Below are positions 34,940 to 46,650 of a DNA stretch of 64,000 nt, piece by piece; the first letter of the stretch is position 1, and every line of letters starts with the position of its first letter. The stretch spans positions 189,472,001-189,536,000 of the forward strand of contig JBITNC010000001.1 in the NCBI GenBank assembly GCA_050084985.1, written 5' to 3'. The notes beneath the pieces were generated by a model that saw only the letters and a list, made by a program, of their open reading frames with translations, was not told where the DNA came from and made no database searches. This DNA comes from Nageia nagi. Its lineage: Eukaryota > Pinophyta. Made by a program: the position numbers and the translations under genes.

Positions 34940-35280
34940 ATCAATTATTATGGTCTTGAATGCTTTGATAGAAATGTATGCAAAATATGGAAGAATAGAA
35001 AAGGCCCAAGAATTGTTTGATAAGATGCATGTTGCAAAAATAGTTTCATGGATTGTAATGATTAGAGGATATGTAGTTCATGCCTACAACAAGGATTACC
35101 TTAAGCTATTTGGTTTTATGAAGCACTTGGTAACCAACCCTAACATCATAACCTTTGTATGTGTTCCACTTGCATGCAACCATGCAAGTCTGGTGGATAA
35201 GGGCTGTAAATACATTAAAGTTAAAACATGGTCTAATTCTAGCCAAAATAATCCTAGTATTTTTATCCATAGATAGTGCA
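34940..35280 (+). pseudogene. PPR (PLS class) gene fragment 1
   Basis: A 108-codon open stretch with successive PPR units: VLNALIEMYAKYGRIEKAQE, LFDKMHVAKIVSWIVMIRGY, FGFMKHLVTNPNIITFVCV, ACNHASLVDKGCKYI. These match the alternating S, P and L helix pairs of plant organellar RNA-editing PPR proteins. No start codon context, no transit peptide, and the frame ends abruptly at about 35275. Living relatives bind organellar RNA; this is a fragment. Confidence 0.85.
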
Positions 35281-35959
35281 AATTTTGCATCATCCTATAA
35301 AGAAATTACTACGTAGAATTTGGGCCCACATGATTGATGTAAATATGGGCATAAGATAATATAATGATTCTAAATAAAATGAATGCACAAATTGATAAAG
35401 GTAAGAGAAAAGTACAATTAAGAGTTTCTTTTCTCCCTTTATACCTTTGTACTAGGTTACTTGTAAGCTCTTCTCTAATGATGAAGGCAAGAGAAAAGTA
35501 CAACTAAGAGTATTAAAAATAAGGCTTTCACAAGTACCCCATCAATATAGATTACCAATTACATTTACTTGATAATATGATGTCAATAATCAATAATAAT
35601 ATCTATTAGTACAAATATTTAATATCAACACTTTATAAAATAATGAAATGAAACATGGTTTCTTTTCTATCTAAAAGCATATACCATGTCATTATGCAAG
35701 ACTATTTATATATTCCATTACTTTGCTTTCACCAATAATTTCCATAATAATATTCTCCATGTTTAAAATGATGGAATCAATTCACATCCCTCACAACAAT
35801 GTCCCTTGTAATAAACTTAGAGATAAACTTGATCGCAGTATGGTATTCATTGCATACTTAAAGGTTCTTCACAACTCCAATAGTGGTTCCAAGGGCATTC
35901 ATTAAAAATCCAAATGCAATTATGAACTTTTCACTATGCTAGCAGAGAAATAATTATTT
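35281..35959. other. Non-PPR stretch between PPR fragments
   Basis: AT-rich DNA. A 26-bp direct repeat (AGAGAAAAGTACAAxTAAGAG) occurs at about 35403 and 35491. No gene recognised. It may be an insertion separating fragment 1 from fragment 2. Confidence 0.4.
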
Positions 35960-36335
35960 ATTTTTAGCCTCCACATCATGCAACATAGGTATTGTATTTG
36001 GAATATATCTCTTTGCATTATTGACCTTATTGGTAGAATAGGATGTATTGAGGAAGCTTTGAACTTCATTGTCAAGATTCCCATAAAACCCAAAATTGAA
36101 GTGTGGAGGTGTCTACTTGGTGCTTGTAGATCATATAAAAATTTAGGAATAGGATAGACATGTATGCAAAATATGTAAGAATAGATAAGGCCTAAGAATT
36201 ATTTGATAAGATGCATATTGCAAACACAATTTTATGGATCGCAATGATTAGAGGGTATGCAGTTCATGCCTACAAATAGAATTCCCTTAAAATCTTTAGT
36301 TTAATGAAGCACTTGGTAATAAACCCTAATATACA
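35960..36335 (+). pseudogene. PPR gene fragment 2 with E-motif start
   Basis: Reads IDLIGRIGCIEEALNFIVKI then PIKPKIEVWRCLLGACRSY (the PPR L unit and E motif). It then restarts, directly, with an S/P unit MYAKYVRIDKA and LFDKMHIANTILW that closely matches fragment 1. So a C-terminal module is followed by an upstream module: a rearranged tandem copy. A TAA replaces the Gln before ELFDKMH. Confidence 0.8.
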
Positions 36336-38260
36336 TTCTAAATACACCATTGAAATCGCATGCAACATATTTAAAGCACTAAACTTTGAACACATCCACA
36401 TTATTATCATCGTCAAAATATCATCAAAATATATTAATCATATCCATAAATTAATATAATAAAGTCACTATCAGGGTATAAAAATATCATCATAAGTTCA
36501 TCAAAGTATCCATATCTTTAATTAGCCTTAGGCTCACCATTAGGAAATCTAAGGTGATCATTCTATTGGTCACTAAGATCATCATCATCATCATCATCAT
36601 CACCATGTTAATGAATAACAACATGAGTACCAATTTCAAGGGGACCATGAGCAAAAGCATTATCAAGGGCACCATCATCACTAGAAACATCTCCTATCAA
36701 CACTTGCAAATAATCCAAAAAAATGTTAGTAAAAATAAAAACTATTAAATTGTATGCATACTAATTTATGGCTAAAATAAAAGTAGTAATCACTTACTCT
36801 ATTATCCACAAAATGTTATAACTTTTCCCACCCCTCGTGGACATCGTAATCCAATTATCCATTTATTGGTTTATGATTATATGTTTCCACCTACAAAAAA
36901 GTAATGGTGTGGGTTAGTGATAAGATGAACCACTTGGAACCAACTCTAAGAGTCTTGCACAATGACATGTTGCATGCTTTTAGGTAGAAATAAAACTAAA
37001 ATATTATTAGCAAAATGGGTAGCTAGGATGATACTCACAAAGAGGCCTTCAATCCTCTATTTTCCTATGCTTTTAGAATGGAGTGGATTAAATTTTCTTG
37101 ATGCTTTGAAGTGAGAATGAGATGCAAGATCTTGTGGTGATTCTTCTTCGAGACTCCTAGTATAGTGTTCTTCTTTTTCCTCCACTCTCTTCACCAAATT
37201 CATGTATACTTCCTTGAAAATAGTGGATTTTCTTTTTGTAATGGAATGTTTCTTAGGTGGAACTATTTTAATCCCCTATATCACTTTGTTCCTTTTCCTC
37301 TTGATGCTCATAGGCATATATTTCAACATTTATTTGATGCTCCATTTATCTCTGAATTGTCCTTAAAATTGGAAGATCAATCTATTTTTTACTACAAGTA
37401 CATACTAATAAAAAATTAGTTTCAATTTTTTAGCATATAAGTGTACAAGGTAATACACTATTGTTAATAAAATATAATTAAATTTACATACCTTTCTTAC
37501 TATGATTTCTCCATGGTTTATCCAATGTCTTCTAAAAATTAGTGCAAGTGGCATTCCTAATTGCTTTAGCAAATAGGAGCCTTGAATAATAACCATTTCA
37601 AACATTAGTAAACTAATAGAGTGCAAAATTGTATATAGAAAATTTATTTCTATGGTGATAAAATTTTACTAGATTCATCGAAAAGAACTTCACTATCGGG
37701 TTTCACTTTAATCTCAATTCCTTGTGATCCAATGCAAGTGATGTATTTTGGAGGTTACTTTACTAAAGTTATAGTTTCTTAATTTACTAAGATATATTAG
37801 ATACAATGTAATATTAATAATATAATAAACATAATATTTTTTTAATAATTTATTAGAACATAATAATTCAAATTAAAAAAAGGAACTTATCACGGTGGCT
37901 AGACCCCTTTGAATGATGTCCTCATCTACATCATCATCACCCTTGATGGCTTTTGCTAACCGTTTTTGTGCATCAGGGGGAAAATTCCTCATGCCTTATA
38001 TAAATTTTTTAAAGCTTTCAAACTACAAAAACTTAAAAAAAAAATTATATGCCTTATGAAATGAAAATCATAAAATAAATAACATTAATATTATGTTAAT
38101 AATTTAAAACATATTGATACTTACCCACTTGGAACCAAATTTTTCATTAGTAGTCCTTTCACTAGTACTTTCATTTCTTATTTCAATAGTTCATCTTCTC
38201 TTTTGATTCTTTGTACTGTATGTCTCTATAAGTTGGTCCATCATGATGATGGCTACTAAA
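36336..38260 (-). mobile_element. Unidentified 1.9-kb insert splitting PPR sequence
   Basis: The PPR unit breaks off after NPNI at 36335, and the downstream part of the same unit order resumes at about 38270 (SESFCIIPRMNHYTCI). On the minus strand the insert has coding-like traces: FPPDAQKRLAKAIKGDDDVD (about 37990-37930), a 73-codon stretch at 37626-37405, and EVYMNLVKRVEEKEE (about 37215-37170). This layout is suggestive of an accessory ORF of a plant DNA transposon, but no domain is diagnostic. An ATC microsatellite is at 36575-36603. No target duplication identified. Confidence 0.4.
36575..36603. repeat. (ATC)n microsatellite
   Basis: About nine ATC units. It produces the Met/Ile-rich open frames seen on both strands here, which I do not count as genes. 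Confidence 0.9.
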
Positions 38261-39040
38261 GAGAAAATAACAAATATATGTGAGTCTATCTTAAATATCA
38301 TGAGTGAATCTTTTTGCATTATTCCTAGGATGAATCATTACACATGTATTGTTGAACTTCTTTCCCATGTAGGCTTTCTTAAGGAAGCTTTGAAATTCAT
38401 TGCCAATATGCATGATGCAGTTATAGTTTCATGGACTATAGTGACTGGTAGCTAGATATGAACAAAATATGGAAGCATAGAGAAGGTATACAAATTGTTT
38501 GATAAGATGCATGATGTAGACATAATTTTATGGAATGTAATGATCACAGGATATGCATAAAATTAGTTTTCTAAAAAGGATCTATAGAATTTTAAGTAGA
38601 CGTAATTGTCAAATATAAAGCCACAATTTGTAACCTTTGCTAGCATTTTTCCAAAAAGGATTCCCTTAATTTATTTGATCTGTTGAAGTACTTGGGGACC
38701 ACCCATGATAGAATAACCTTTGTATGTGTTCTACTCACATGCATCCATGTAGGTCTAGTGGATGAGGGTTGTAAATACTTAAATAACATAAGTGAATCTT
38801 ATTTTATTATTCCAATGATAAATCATTACACATGCATTTTTGACCTTTTTTTTCATGCAAGCTATCTTAAGGAATTATTTGATAAGATGCATAATGCAAA
38901 CATAGTTTTATGGAATGTAATGATCACAAGATATGCACAAAATGTGTTTTATAAAAAGGCTCTAGATACTATTAAGTAGATGCAATTATTAAATGTAAAG
39001 CCAAACTCTATAACCTTTTCCAGTAATCTTCCAGCATGTG
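38261..39040 (+). pseudogene. PPR gene fragment 3
   Basis: Contains two L units with closely similar text (IIPRMNHYTCIVELLSHVGF at about 38310 and IIPMINHYTCIFDLFFHASY at about 38810). ITFVCVLLTCIHVGLVDEG and NIVLWNVMITRYAQN also appear. The order shows at least two partial copies joined. Broken by stops. Confidence 0.8.
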
Positions 39041-39650
39041 CCACCATAATATCTCTATAAGAAGGTATGGACATCTGTTAGAGAGTAGTTGAAAATGGTT
39101 TTGTAGCAAATGTGGTGGTTGTGAATACCTTGATAGGCATGTATGAAAAATGTGTAAGCATAGAGAAGGCTCCTAAATTGTTTGATAAGATGCATAATAT
39201 AAACATTATTTCATGGAATGCAATGATCATAGGATATGCACAAAATGTGTTTTTTTAAAGGCTCTAGATACTTTTAAGTAGATGCAATTGTAAGATGTAA
39301 AGCCAAAGTCTGTAACCTTTGCTAGCATTCTTATAGCATGTGCTACCAAAGGAGATTTATAAGAAGGCATGCACATCTTTCAAAGAGTAGTTGAAAATGG
39401 TTTTGCATCAAATATTATGGTTGTGAATTCCTTGATAGTCATGTATGCAAAATGTGGAAGCATAGAGAAGTCTCTTGAATTGTTTGATAAGATGCATAAT
39501 GAAAATACAATTTCATGAAATGCAATGATCATAAGATATGCACAACAAGTGTTTTTTGAAAAGGATTTGGAGACTTTTAAGCATATGTAATTGTCAAGTG
39601 TAAAACTGGATTCTATAACCTTTACCAACATTCTTACAGCATGTGCTAGA
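39041..39650 (+). pseudogene. PPR gene fragment 4 (tandem S/P/L modules)
   Basis: Two successive copies of one block: EGMDIC then RVVENGFVANVVVVNTLIGM with LFDKMHN (39063-39235), and again near 39365-39540 with diverged sequence. Each copy is about 300 bp. Frames are interrupted, and TAG or TGA often replaces Gln or Trp. Confidence 0.8.
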
Positions 39651-40170
39651 GATCTCGAATGTAATGATTATGATATACAATTCATGACTACAACAAGGAT
39701 GCCCTTTAAATTTGATAAGATGAAGCACTTAGAACCAAATCTAATAGCATGACCTTTATATGTGCTCAAATTACATGAAGCATTATTCCTAAGATGAATC
39801 ATTATACATACATTCTTGACCTTCTTGGTCATGTAGCCTATCTTGAAGGCACTTTGAACTTCATTTTTAAGATGCCCATAAGACCTGAGTTGGATGTGTG
39901 GATGTGTCTGCTTGGTGCTTATATATCACATAACAATGGGATAAAAATTTGTGGAAATAAACCTTTTTTTCTAGATCCTAAATATATTCCATCTTATATT
40001 CTTCTTTGAAATATTTATGCTTAAGTGGATAGTTGGGATAATGTTTAAAGAGAAAGGACATTGATGAAAGATAGAGGAATCAAGAATACACCTTAATGTA
40101 GTTGGGCTAAAGTTGAAGAAAGGGTACATGCTTTTCTTATAGGATACATATCACACCCATAAACACGACA
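39651..40170 (+). pseudogene. PPR gene fragment 5 with E/E+ domain
   Basis: A 71-codon open stretch (39794-40009) gives MNHYTYILDLLGHVAYLEGT, then MPIRPELDVWMCLLGAYISH and DPKYIPSYILL. After a stop it continues NIYA, DSWDNV, LMKDRGIKNTP, CSW, and HAFLIG with HP. This is the E and E+ domain that follows the last PPR in organellar RNA-editing factors. It confirms that the relics come from the PLS subfamily. No DYW domain follows. Confidence 0.88.
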
Positions 40171-40259
40171 ACCAAGTTTATCTCCAATTTTATTTTTTCA
40201 ATAAGTGTTATTATTAAATATATACACAAATAGATAATGTTGTTATTAAATATTTTTCT

Positions 40260-41170
40260 AATACGTGCTCTTTCAAATATTTATGTTGAAATGGGCAGTT
40301 GGGATGATGTTTAAAGAGTTAGGATATTCATGACATATAGAGCAATCAAGAAGACTCCTAGTTGTAGTTGAATTGAAGTTTATGCAATACTTAGGTGTAA
40401 AACCCAACTCTGTAACCTTTTCCAACATTTTTTTGACATGTGCCACTATGGGAGCTCTAGAAAAAGGTATGGATATCATTTAAAGAGTAGTTGGAAATTA
40501 TTTTTCATCAACTATTCTAGTTGTGAATGCTCTAATAGACATGTATGCAAAATTTGGAGGAATAGATAAGGCCTAAAAATTATTTGATAAGATAAATGTT
40601 GGAAATACAGTTTCATGGACTGCAATTGTTAGAGGATATGCAGTTCATGGCTAAGGTAAGGATTCCCTTAAAATATTTTATCTGATGAATCAATTTGGAA
40701 TCAACTATAACAAGATAACCTTTGTATGTGTTCAATTTGCAGGCAACCTTGCGAATGAGGGTTATAAATACTTTAATAGCATGAGTGACTTATTACATTA
40801 TTCTTAGGATGAAATTATACATGCATTGTTGACCTTATTGGTCATGTAGGCTATCTTGAGGAAGCTTTATAATTCATTATCAATATGTCCATAAAATATT
40901 GAAGAGTTTCATAAACTACAATAATTATAGTATATGCATAAGATGGGTTTTCTGAAAAGGCATTAGAGACCTTTAGGCATATGCAATTGTTAGGCATAAA
41001 ATCTTACTCTCTAATGTTTTCCAGCATTCTTTTAGCATGTGCACAATAGGAGCTCTAGAAAAAGGTATGGAAATCCATACAAAATTAATTGAAAATGGTT
41101 TTAAACTTAAATTTGTGGGTATCAATTCCCTAATCAACATGTATGCAAAATGTGGAAGAATCTAAACCCT
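40260..41170 (+). pseudogene. PPR gene fragment 6
   Basis: Starts with a second diverged E+ piece (GSWDDV, then KKTPSCS-x-IEV at about 40300-40380). It then restarts upstream modules: RHVCKIWR-like S unit, FDKxNVGNTVSW-like P unit, YTCIVDLIGHVGYLEEAL (about 40815-40870), and finally YAxDGFSEKALETFRHMQLL (about 40930-41000). It is the third cycle of the same order. The relic ends near 41165 at MYAKCGRI-like text. Confidence 0.75.
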
Positions 41171-42120
41171 AAAATCCTAAAACTTTGGGCATTACTATTA
41201 GGGGTAACACCCCTAAAAATTGAAACCAAACCAAACCATTCCAATAACAAAATCAAACCACTTCAATCATAAATTCATGAAAGGGAGTGCATAATTCAAG
41301 TCCAACTATCTAGCAGGACATCATTGGACTCCAAGTAAGTACCACTTCTGCATTGCTTAGATTTATCTAGGGTTTTTCTTGGAAATATTGTATTATCATG
41401 TGCATTTTCCATCTAGACTAGTTTCATAAGCTAGAGACTAGAAAATATAATCAAATAAAGCTAGAGGCTACAAAACTCTACATGCAATTGTAGAAAACAT
41501 AACCAAATTGAGAAATGAACAAAAAAATCTACCTCCAACTATAGAAAATCATCCCTTGGGTTGATGGCTCTCCCTCTTTCTCCTCCTCACCTTGCAAAAT
41601 TAGTATTCAAGCTCAACTGTTGAGTGAAAATGATAGTTCAAGCATGTTATTTTTTTTGAGGAAAAATTAGATGTTATATCATATGTCATATTGCATCTCA
41701 TATCATGTATAGGTGAGCATTGAATATAGCATCTTTTGATATATTAATAGGGAAAAAAACCATTTTGTTATATTTTATAGATATTCAATAGTAATTTATA
41801 GATATACAACAATCGTACATAGAAAAAGTTTATAAATATTCAACAATAGTAAATATGTTTGCTAGAACTATCATCTAAGAGTCACCGTAGTTGCCACCTT
41901 GTAAAGGGGTGTGGGTCTATTCAAAAGACAAACAACTACTATACATCTCATCTCTAATCCTTAGAGCTACAGCTTTAAGCATCAATGCATTATCGTTGTG
42001 TTCTTCATTATTATATTTTATTACTAATACTATTATTACTAATATTCTTATTAATATTAATAATTTTATTTTATAAAAAAATTAATTATTTATTTTATTG
42101 TTATTATTATTATAAATATT
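41171..42120. other. Stretch without a recognisable gene
   Basis: AT-rich. Near 41655-41760 there is CATATCAT-rich sequence like the satellites further on. The 61-codon frame at 41891-42076 has no family signature. Confidence 0.4.
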
Positions 42121-43165
42121 AATAATATTAGGGGTTAGGGTATGTGTTAAGGGTGACGGTATGAGGTTAGGGTCAGGGTGCAGGGTTAAGGTATTGGTGT
42201 AGGGTTAGGGTTAGGGTCTAGGGTTAGGATGATGGTATAAGGTTAGGGTTAGTGCAAAAATAGGGTGATGATGTAGGGTTAGGGTCAAGGTGTAGGGTTA
42301 GGGAGTTCAAGTCTCATAATCCCTTAAATATGATAAACATGATGTATCTTACCAAGCTCTTAGGCATGTGATGTACATCTTGGTGTTAGTCATCATGGAT
42401 TATGGATGCCAATGAAACTGCCTATAATGATTAGATTTTATGTAATTCATGGTTAGGATTAGGGTACCGGTTAGGATGCAAGTTATGATGAAGGGTTTAG
42501 GGTTAGGTTTAGGGTTTATCAAATTATAAAGAGCTTATCCTAATGATATTATTAACTCTTAAATAAATTTCATATTGAGCTCACAAAACACCAATATGCA
42601 CTTCCCCATTATCACCCATCATATTTAAGGGACATGTAAATCTTCTAATTGATGGACTATTTCTCACATCATTGGGATAATTATATCCAACATATAACTT
42701 ATAATATTCATGATCTATCTTAAAATAAATTTTTGTGCAATGTTTGAGCTCAACCATACCAGTTTAGGGTTAATGGCTTAGGGTTCAAGTTAGGGTTTAG
42801 GGTTTAGGTTAGGGTTCTAAGATTAGGTTAGGGTTTAGGGTTAAGGTTTTAAGGTTTAGGGCTTAGGATTTATGGTTTAGGGATTAAGTTTGGGTTTAGG
42901 TTTAGGGTTTATGGTTTAAGTTTAGAGTTTAGGGTTTAGGTTAGTATTTAAGTTAGGGTCCAGGGTTTAGGTTAGGGTTAAGGGTATAGGTTAGAGTTTA
43001 GGATTAAGGGTTTAGGTTTTAGGTTAGGATTTAGGTTTTAGGTTAGGGTTTAGGTTTTAGGTTAGGGTTTAGGTTTTAGGTTAGGGTTAAGGTTTAGGGA
43101 TTAAGTTAGGGTTTAGGATTTAGGTTAGTGTTTAGGTTAGGGTTTCTATTAGGGTTTAGTATTTT
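42121..43165 (+). repeat. Degenerate interstitial TTTAGGG (plant telomere-type) tract
   Basis: Dense but imperfect GGTTAGGG and GGTTTAGGG units on the + strand. They fall in two blocks (42130-42305 and 42765-43165), with a non-telomeric part between them that still holds a few units at 42450-42520. The last block shows frequent 13- to 24-bp combined units such as GTTAGGGTTTAGGTTTTAG. The heavy variation shows it is not an active chromosome end. Confidence 0.85.
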
Positions 43166-43240
43166 TTATAAGATAACTTAATTTTTATAAGATAACTTAA
43201 TAATCTTTTTTATAAGATAACTTAATTTTTATAATATTAG
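43166..43240. repeat. Short AT-rich direct repeats at the turn of the telomere-like tract
   Basis: TATAAGATAACTTAAT occurs three times between the + and - oriented telomere-like blocks. Confidence 0.85.
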
Positions 43241-43315
43241 GACTAATTTTTTATAATATTATGACTTCAATTTTTAGAATCTTACGAATTAATTAAATTA
43301 TTTATGTATTAATAC

Positions 43316-43445
43316 ATGAAACCCTATACCATTGACCCTAAACTCTAAGTCAATATTTTTAACCCTAGTTTTTAAAATTTTAATCATAAACCCTAACACC
43401 TAAAACCCTAACTCTAACAAATAAGATTTAATGCCCTAAACCCTT
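43316..43445 (-). repeat. Inverted telomere-like block (CCCTAAA orientation)
   Basis: Units such as ACCCTAAAC, AAACCCTAACxCC and AAAACCCTAAC. These have the opposite polarity to 42121-43165. Confidence 0.7.
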
Positions 43446-43469
43446 GATTTTATTTATATTTAGAGGAAT

Positions 43470-44700
43470 GTGAATTTTAGTGTGACTAATAATATATTAT
43501 TTTTTAAAAGTATATATATCACTATGTCAACTACTAATGATGAGTTAGAAATCATGTCATTTGTTCATCCATCAAGGTTTGACATTTCTTTTGATGAGGA
43601 TAAGCTACCCCTAGAGCCCTCTCCTCCTAGGAGTATTGATAATTCTTTTAATGATGATGACCCATAGGTATATGTTTTTAACAATGAGTGTCAATATATA
43701 TGTATTTAAATTTTATTTCATTAAGAATAAGGTATATATAATATCATTATATGAAATATTTAACTAATTAATAGTATATTAATTGTTATAGGAAAACCAT
43801 GATGATGATGATGATGGTGATGATCATGATTGTAAGGTAATTAACATAAAATTTTTAATTAGTTTACAATTTAATATTAAACATAACTAAAATTAACTAG
43901 GTCACACAAAGTTTCATGACTAAATGTTCAATTCACATAAAGTAAATTATATAGATCCATCAAATGAAGAGGTAACAATACATAGAAGAACTAGATATCA
44001 AACATAAATTAAAAATGTATTTAGAAGTGATTATGGTATTAAGCCTTTTTCATTTGATCTACCTTTAGATAATTTGTGTGATCCTCCATTTCCTATTGAA
44101 GACCAAAATTTATATCAACATACATATGATTAGAAGCTATACAGTGCATGGTCAAAATAAGATCCATTTCCAAAAGCTTATGCACCATACAAATATTATG
44201 GTAATAGATACATGACAAGAGAATTTGAATATATATATATGGAGCTAGCATGGGTTTATTCATATTAGATTATGTGTTTATTTATTGAGGTGTTCTAAAA
44301 GATCCATTGATTCCATTTTATGGGCCAATTTATAGTAGAAAAGATTATCTACAATTAGCAAATAAGGTAGCATTAGAAGCTATAGTATTTTTGCAAATTG
44401 GCAATCAAACCCCAAGCCTTTAAAATGTTTGTACATGGATAGTAGGCCAAAGATAAATTAAAACATTATAGGATATAAAAAGTTTCATTAGCATTGGATT
44501 CCTCCCAAATTATGAACTTCATCATTTTGAAAAGCAGAAAGAAGACTTCATGCATGAAGAGTTAGATAGTTATCTAGGAGTAGTTCCTATTAGAAGTTTG
44601 AAATGTGGTGACAAGCTATTAGTGGCTTACGATTATAAAAAAACAAAACATAAAGCAAAAAAGTCAAAAAGGATTAAAAATATTATCTTTATTGATGTTT
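43470..44700 (+). pseudogene. Unidentified multi-exon ORF upstream of CACTA transposase 1
   Basis: First an open stretch at 43470-43667 (65 codons, acidic and Ser/Pro-rich: ELEIMSFVHPSRFDISFDED). Two intron-like gaps bounded by GT...AG follow (about 43668-43791 and 43837-43900), with a tiny Asp-rich exon between. A longer trace runs to about 44680. It includes GIKPFSFDLPLDNLCDPPFP, KLYSAWSK, DPFPKAYAPYKYYGNRYMT, DPLIPFYGPIYSRKDYLQLA and FGDKLLVAYDYKKTKH-like text. Stops fall at Gln positions. I do not recognise a family. The same strand and proximity suggest it may belong to the CACTA element, but it could be independent. Confidence 0.5.
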
Positions 44701-45383
44701 TTTCATGAAATATCTATTAATGTATATATTTTCATAAACTTTTAATGAAAATATTGTGTAAATCCTATTGATGAGCTATTATTGCAATACGCTTGTTCGC
44801 TTATTACTAATGCAATACACTTGTTCATTTTTTAATGATAATATTATGTTTTTTTAGATTGTTTTAGTGTTATATAACAACTAATTTGAAAAATATATTA
44901 GAATGCAACAAATATATAGGACAACTCTAGCACAAGGACTTATGTACCTACTTTGCATCAACTACATATAAGGAAAGCTTAGAGCAAGCAACTACATGCA
45001 CTCTTAACTCCTAAAGAATATGGACATTGGTTGAGTGAACCAAATGTTGTACTAGAACTTATATTCAATAAGGATATGGATTTAGATACCAATAATAATG
45101 AAGGAGAGAATAATGATGTTCATTTAGATCATGACAAATTAATGAATGATTTTATTGAGTTAGTCTATGCAAATAAATAAGATGATGCATACGCTCATGC
45201 CTCTAATTCTCATACACATGATGGTGCAAATGATGGTGATTTTGAAAATTATAGCTTGTACAATGATGCAAAAAGCAAATTATATAAAGGATCATGCTTA
45301 TCCAAGTTACTGATGACCCTACTTTTAATAAATTTAAAAACCAAATATGGATGGCCAGATACAAGTTTTACTACTCTTCTAAA

Positions 45384-45489
45384 GTATGTACTATTTTTCA
45401 ATATTGAAATATATACAAATTTATATATTATATTTTTTGTATTTTTAATATTTAAGATAATAAATTTATTTCTTTGTGTGGTACTATAG
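45384..45489 (+). other. Intron 1 in CACTA transposase 1
   Basis: GTATGTACT...GGTACTATAG, 106 bp. It keeps the reading phase from TTLLK into LLNEQVILDD, consistent with TNP2 alignment. Confidence 0.75.
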
Positions 45490-46258
45490 ATTACTAAATG
45501 AACAGGTGATTCTAGATGATAATGTCATCCCTCCTTCATGTAGAAAGCCATGTACATTTTTGAAGGATACAAGGGTAGAGTATACAACATACCTTGCTTG
45601 TATTAATGATTACATATTCTATAGAGGACTATATAAAAAAATGAGCACATATTCAAAGTGTGATGCAATTAGATATGAAAAAGGAAAGAAAGAAAAAAAA
45701 TATTCCTCAAAAGAAAGTTTTTCATATGCCAATCATTCCTAGTTTTTCATATGCCAATCATTCCTAGGTTAATGCAATTATTTTGGTATAAGTCACTTGC
45801 ACAACTTATGGATTGTCATGCAAGATATAGAATTCAAGATGATGTAGTTTGCATTCCTACAAATAGTAAAGCAATGAAACATATAGAGACAAAGTGGCAT
45901 GATAATTTTTAAGTTGACCCTAGGAGTGTTAGATTGGGTTTAGAAATGGATGATGTCAATCCATTTTGGAAACAATCATCTAATTATTCATATTGGTATA
46001 TTATTATAATCAATTATAACTTACCTCTATGGATGTCTACAAGAAAAGAGCATTTGATATTGGCTCTCATAGTCCCTGGAAAGCATTAAGTGAAAAACAT
46101 AGATATTTACCTTGAACCAATAACTGATAAATTGATGCTCTAGTGGGAAAGAATTTAAATGATTGATATATCTAGACCTATCCAGTAGAGATCATTCAAA
46201 TTATATGGTATACTATTTTGGACTATACATGACTATTCAGGGCATACTATTTATTCAA

Positions 46259-46365
46259 GTATGCATATATACAATATTTATCACTAATGCATATTAATTT
46301 AATATTTTTTATTTTTTATTTTACCATATGATTAGTTGTGCATTATTTAATAAAAATTATTATAG
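46259..46365 (+). other. Intron 2 in CACTA transposase 1
   Basis: GTATGCATAT...AATTATTATAG, 107 bp, between HTIYS and YHAHP in the transposase trace. Confidence 0.6.
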
Positions 46366-46650
46366 GTTATCATGCTCATCCGTGACATACCAAAAATCTC
46401 ACAACAAGATATTCGAATCAGATGAGGAAGATGGAATACCTTGACCATATAAAATATTTTCAAGTGGGAAATAAAATATGAAAAAATAGAAATTATGATA
46501 AAATTGATTACACCCCATTCCTCATTGTGCAACTCCTATTTATTTGTCAATAAAGTACCAACAAAAAGTGGAATAAGTTAGATAAACATCCCGTGAGGAA
46601 GGTGTTATTGTAAGTCCAAATGATGATATTATTATTAATGAAAATGACTT

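Larger units (their letters stand above)
45229..46650 (+). pseudogene. CACTA (En/Spm) TNP2-type transposase relic 1
   Basis: Conserved TNP2 (Transposase_21) blocks in order. YNDAKSKLYKGSxxSKL and KTKYGWPDTSFTTLLK (45256-45383); after an intron, PCTFLKDTRVEY and CINDYIFYRGLYK with KCDAIRYE (45540-45680). Then PIIPRLMQLFW (about 45745-45785), the block DPRSVRLGLEMDDVNPFW (about 45920-45970), and NYNLPLWMSTRKEHLILALI with VPG (about 46015-46080). NIDIYLEPI, FWTIHDYSGH and, after a second intron, QMRKMEYLDHIKYF (about 46420-46460) complete it. TNP2 cuts and pastes CACTA elements via their terminal repeats. Stops (TAA for Gln, TAG) and a small duplication (SYANHS repeated near 45725-45765) make it inactive. 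Confidence 0.88.

Noticed and set aside
36490-36748. Met/Ile-rich open frames on both strands
   Set aside because: They are created by the ATC microsatellite at 36575-36603 and simple flanking sequence; no domain or conservation.
34940-41170. One functional PPR gene with introns
   Set aside because: Module order restarts several times, E domains precede upstream modules, stops occur in every block, and there is no start or transit peptide.
42121-43445. Active chromosome end or telomere
   Set aside because: The repeats are highly degenerate, include both polarities, and lie between other sequences.
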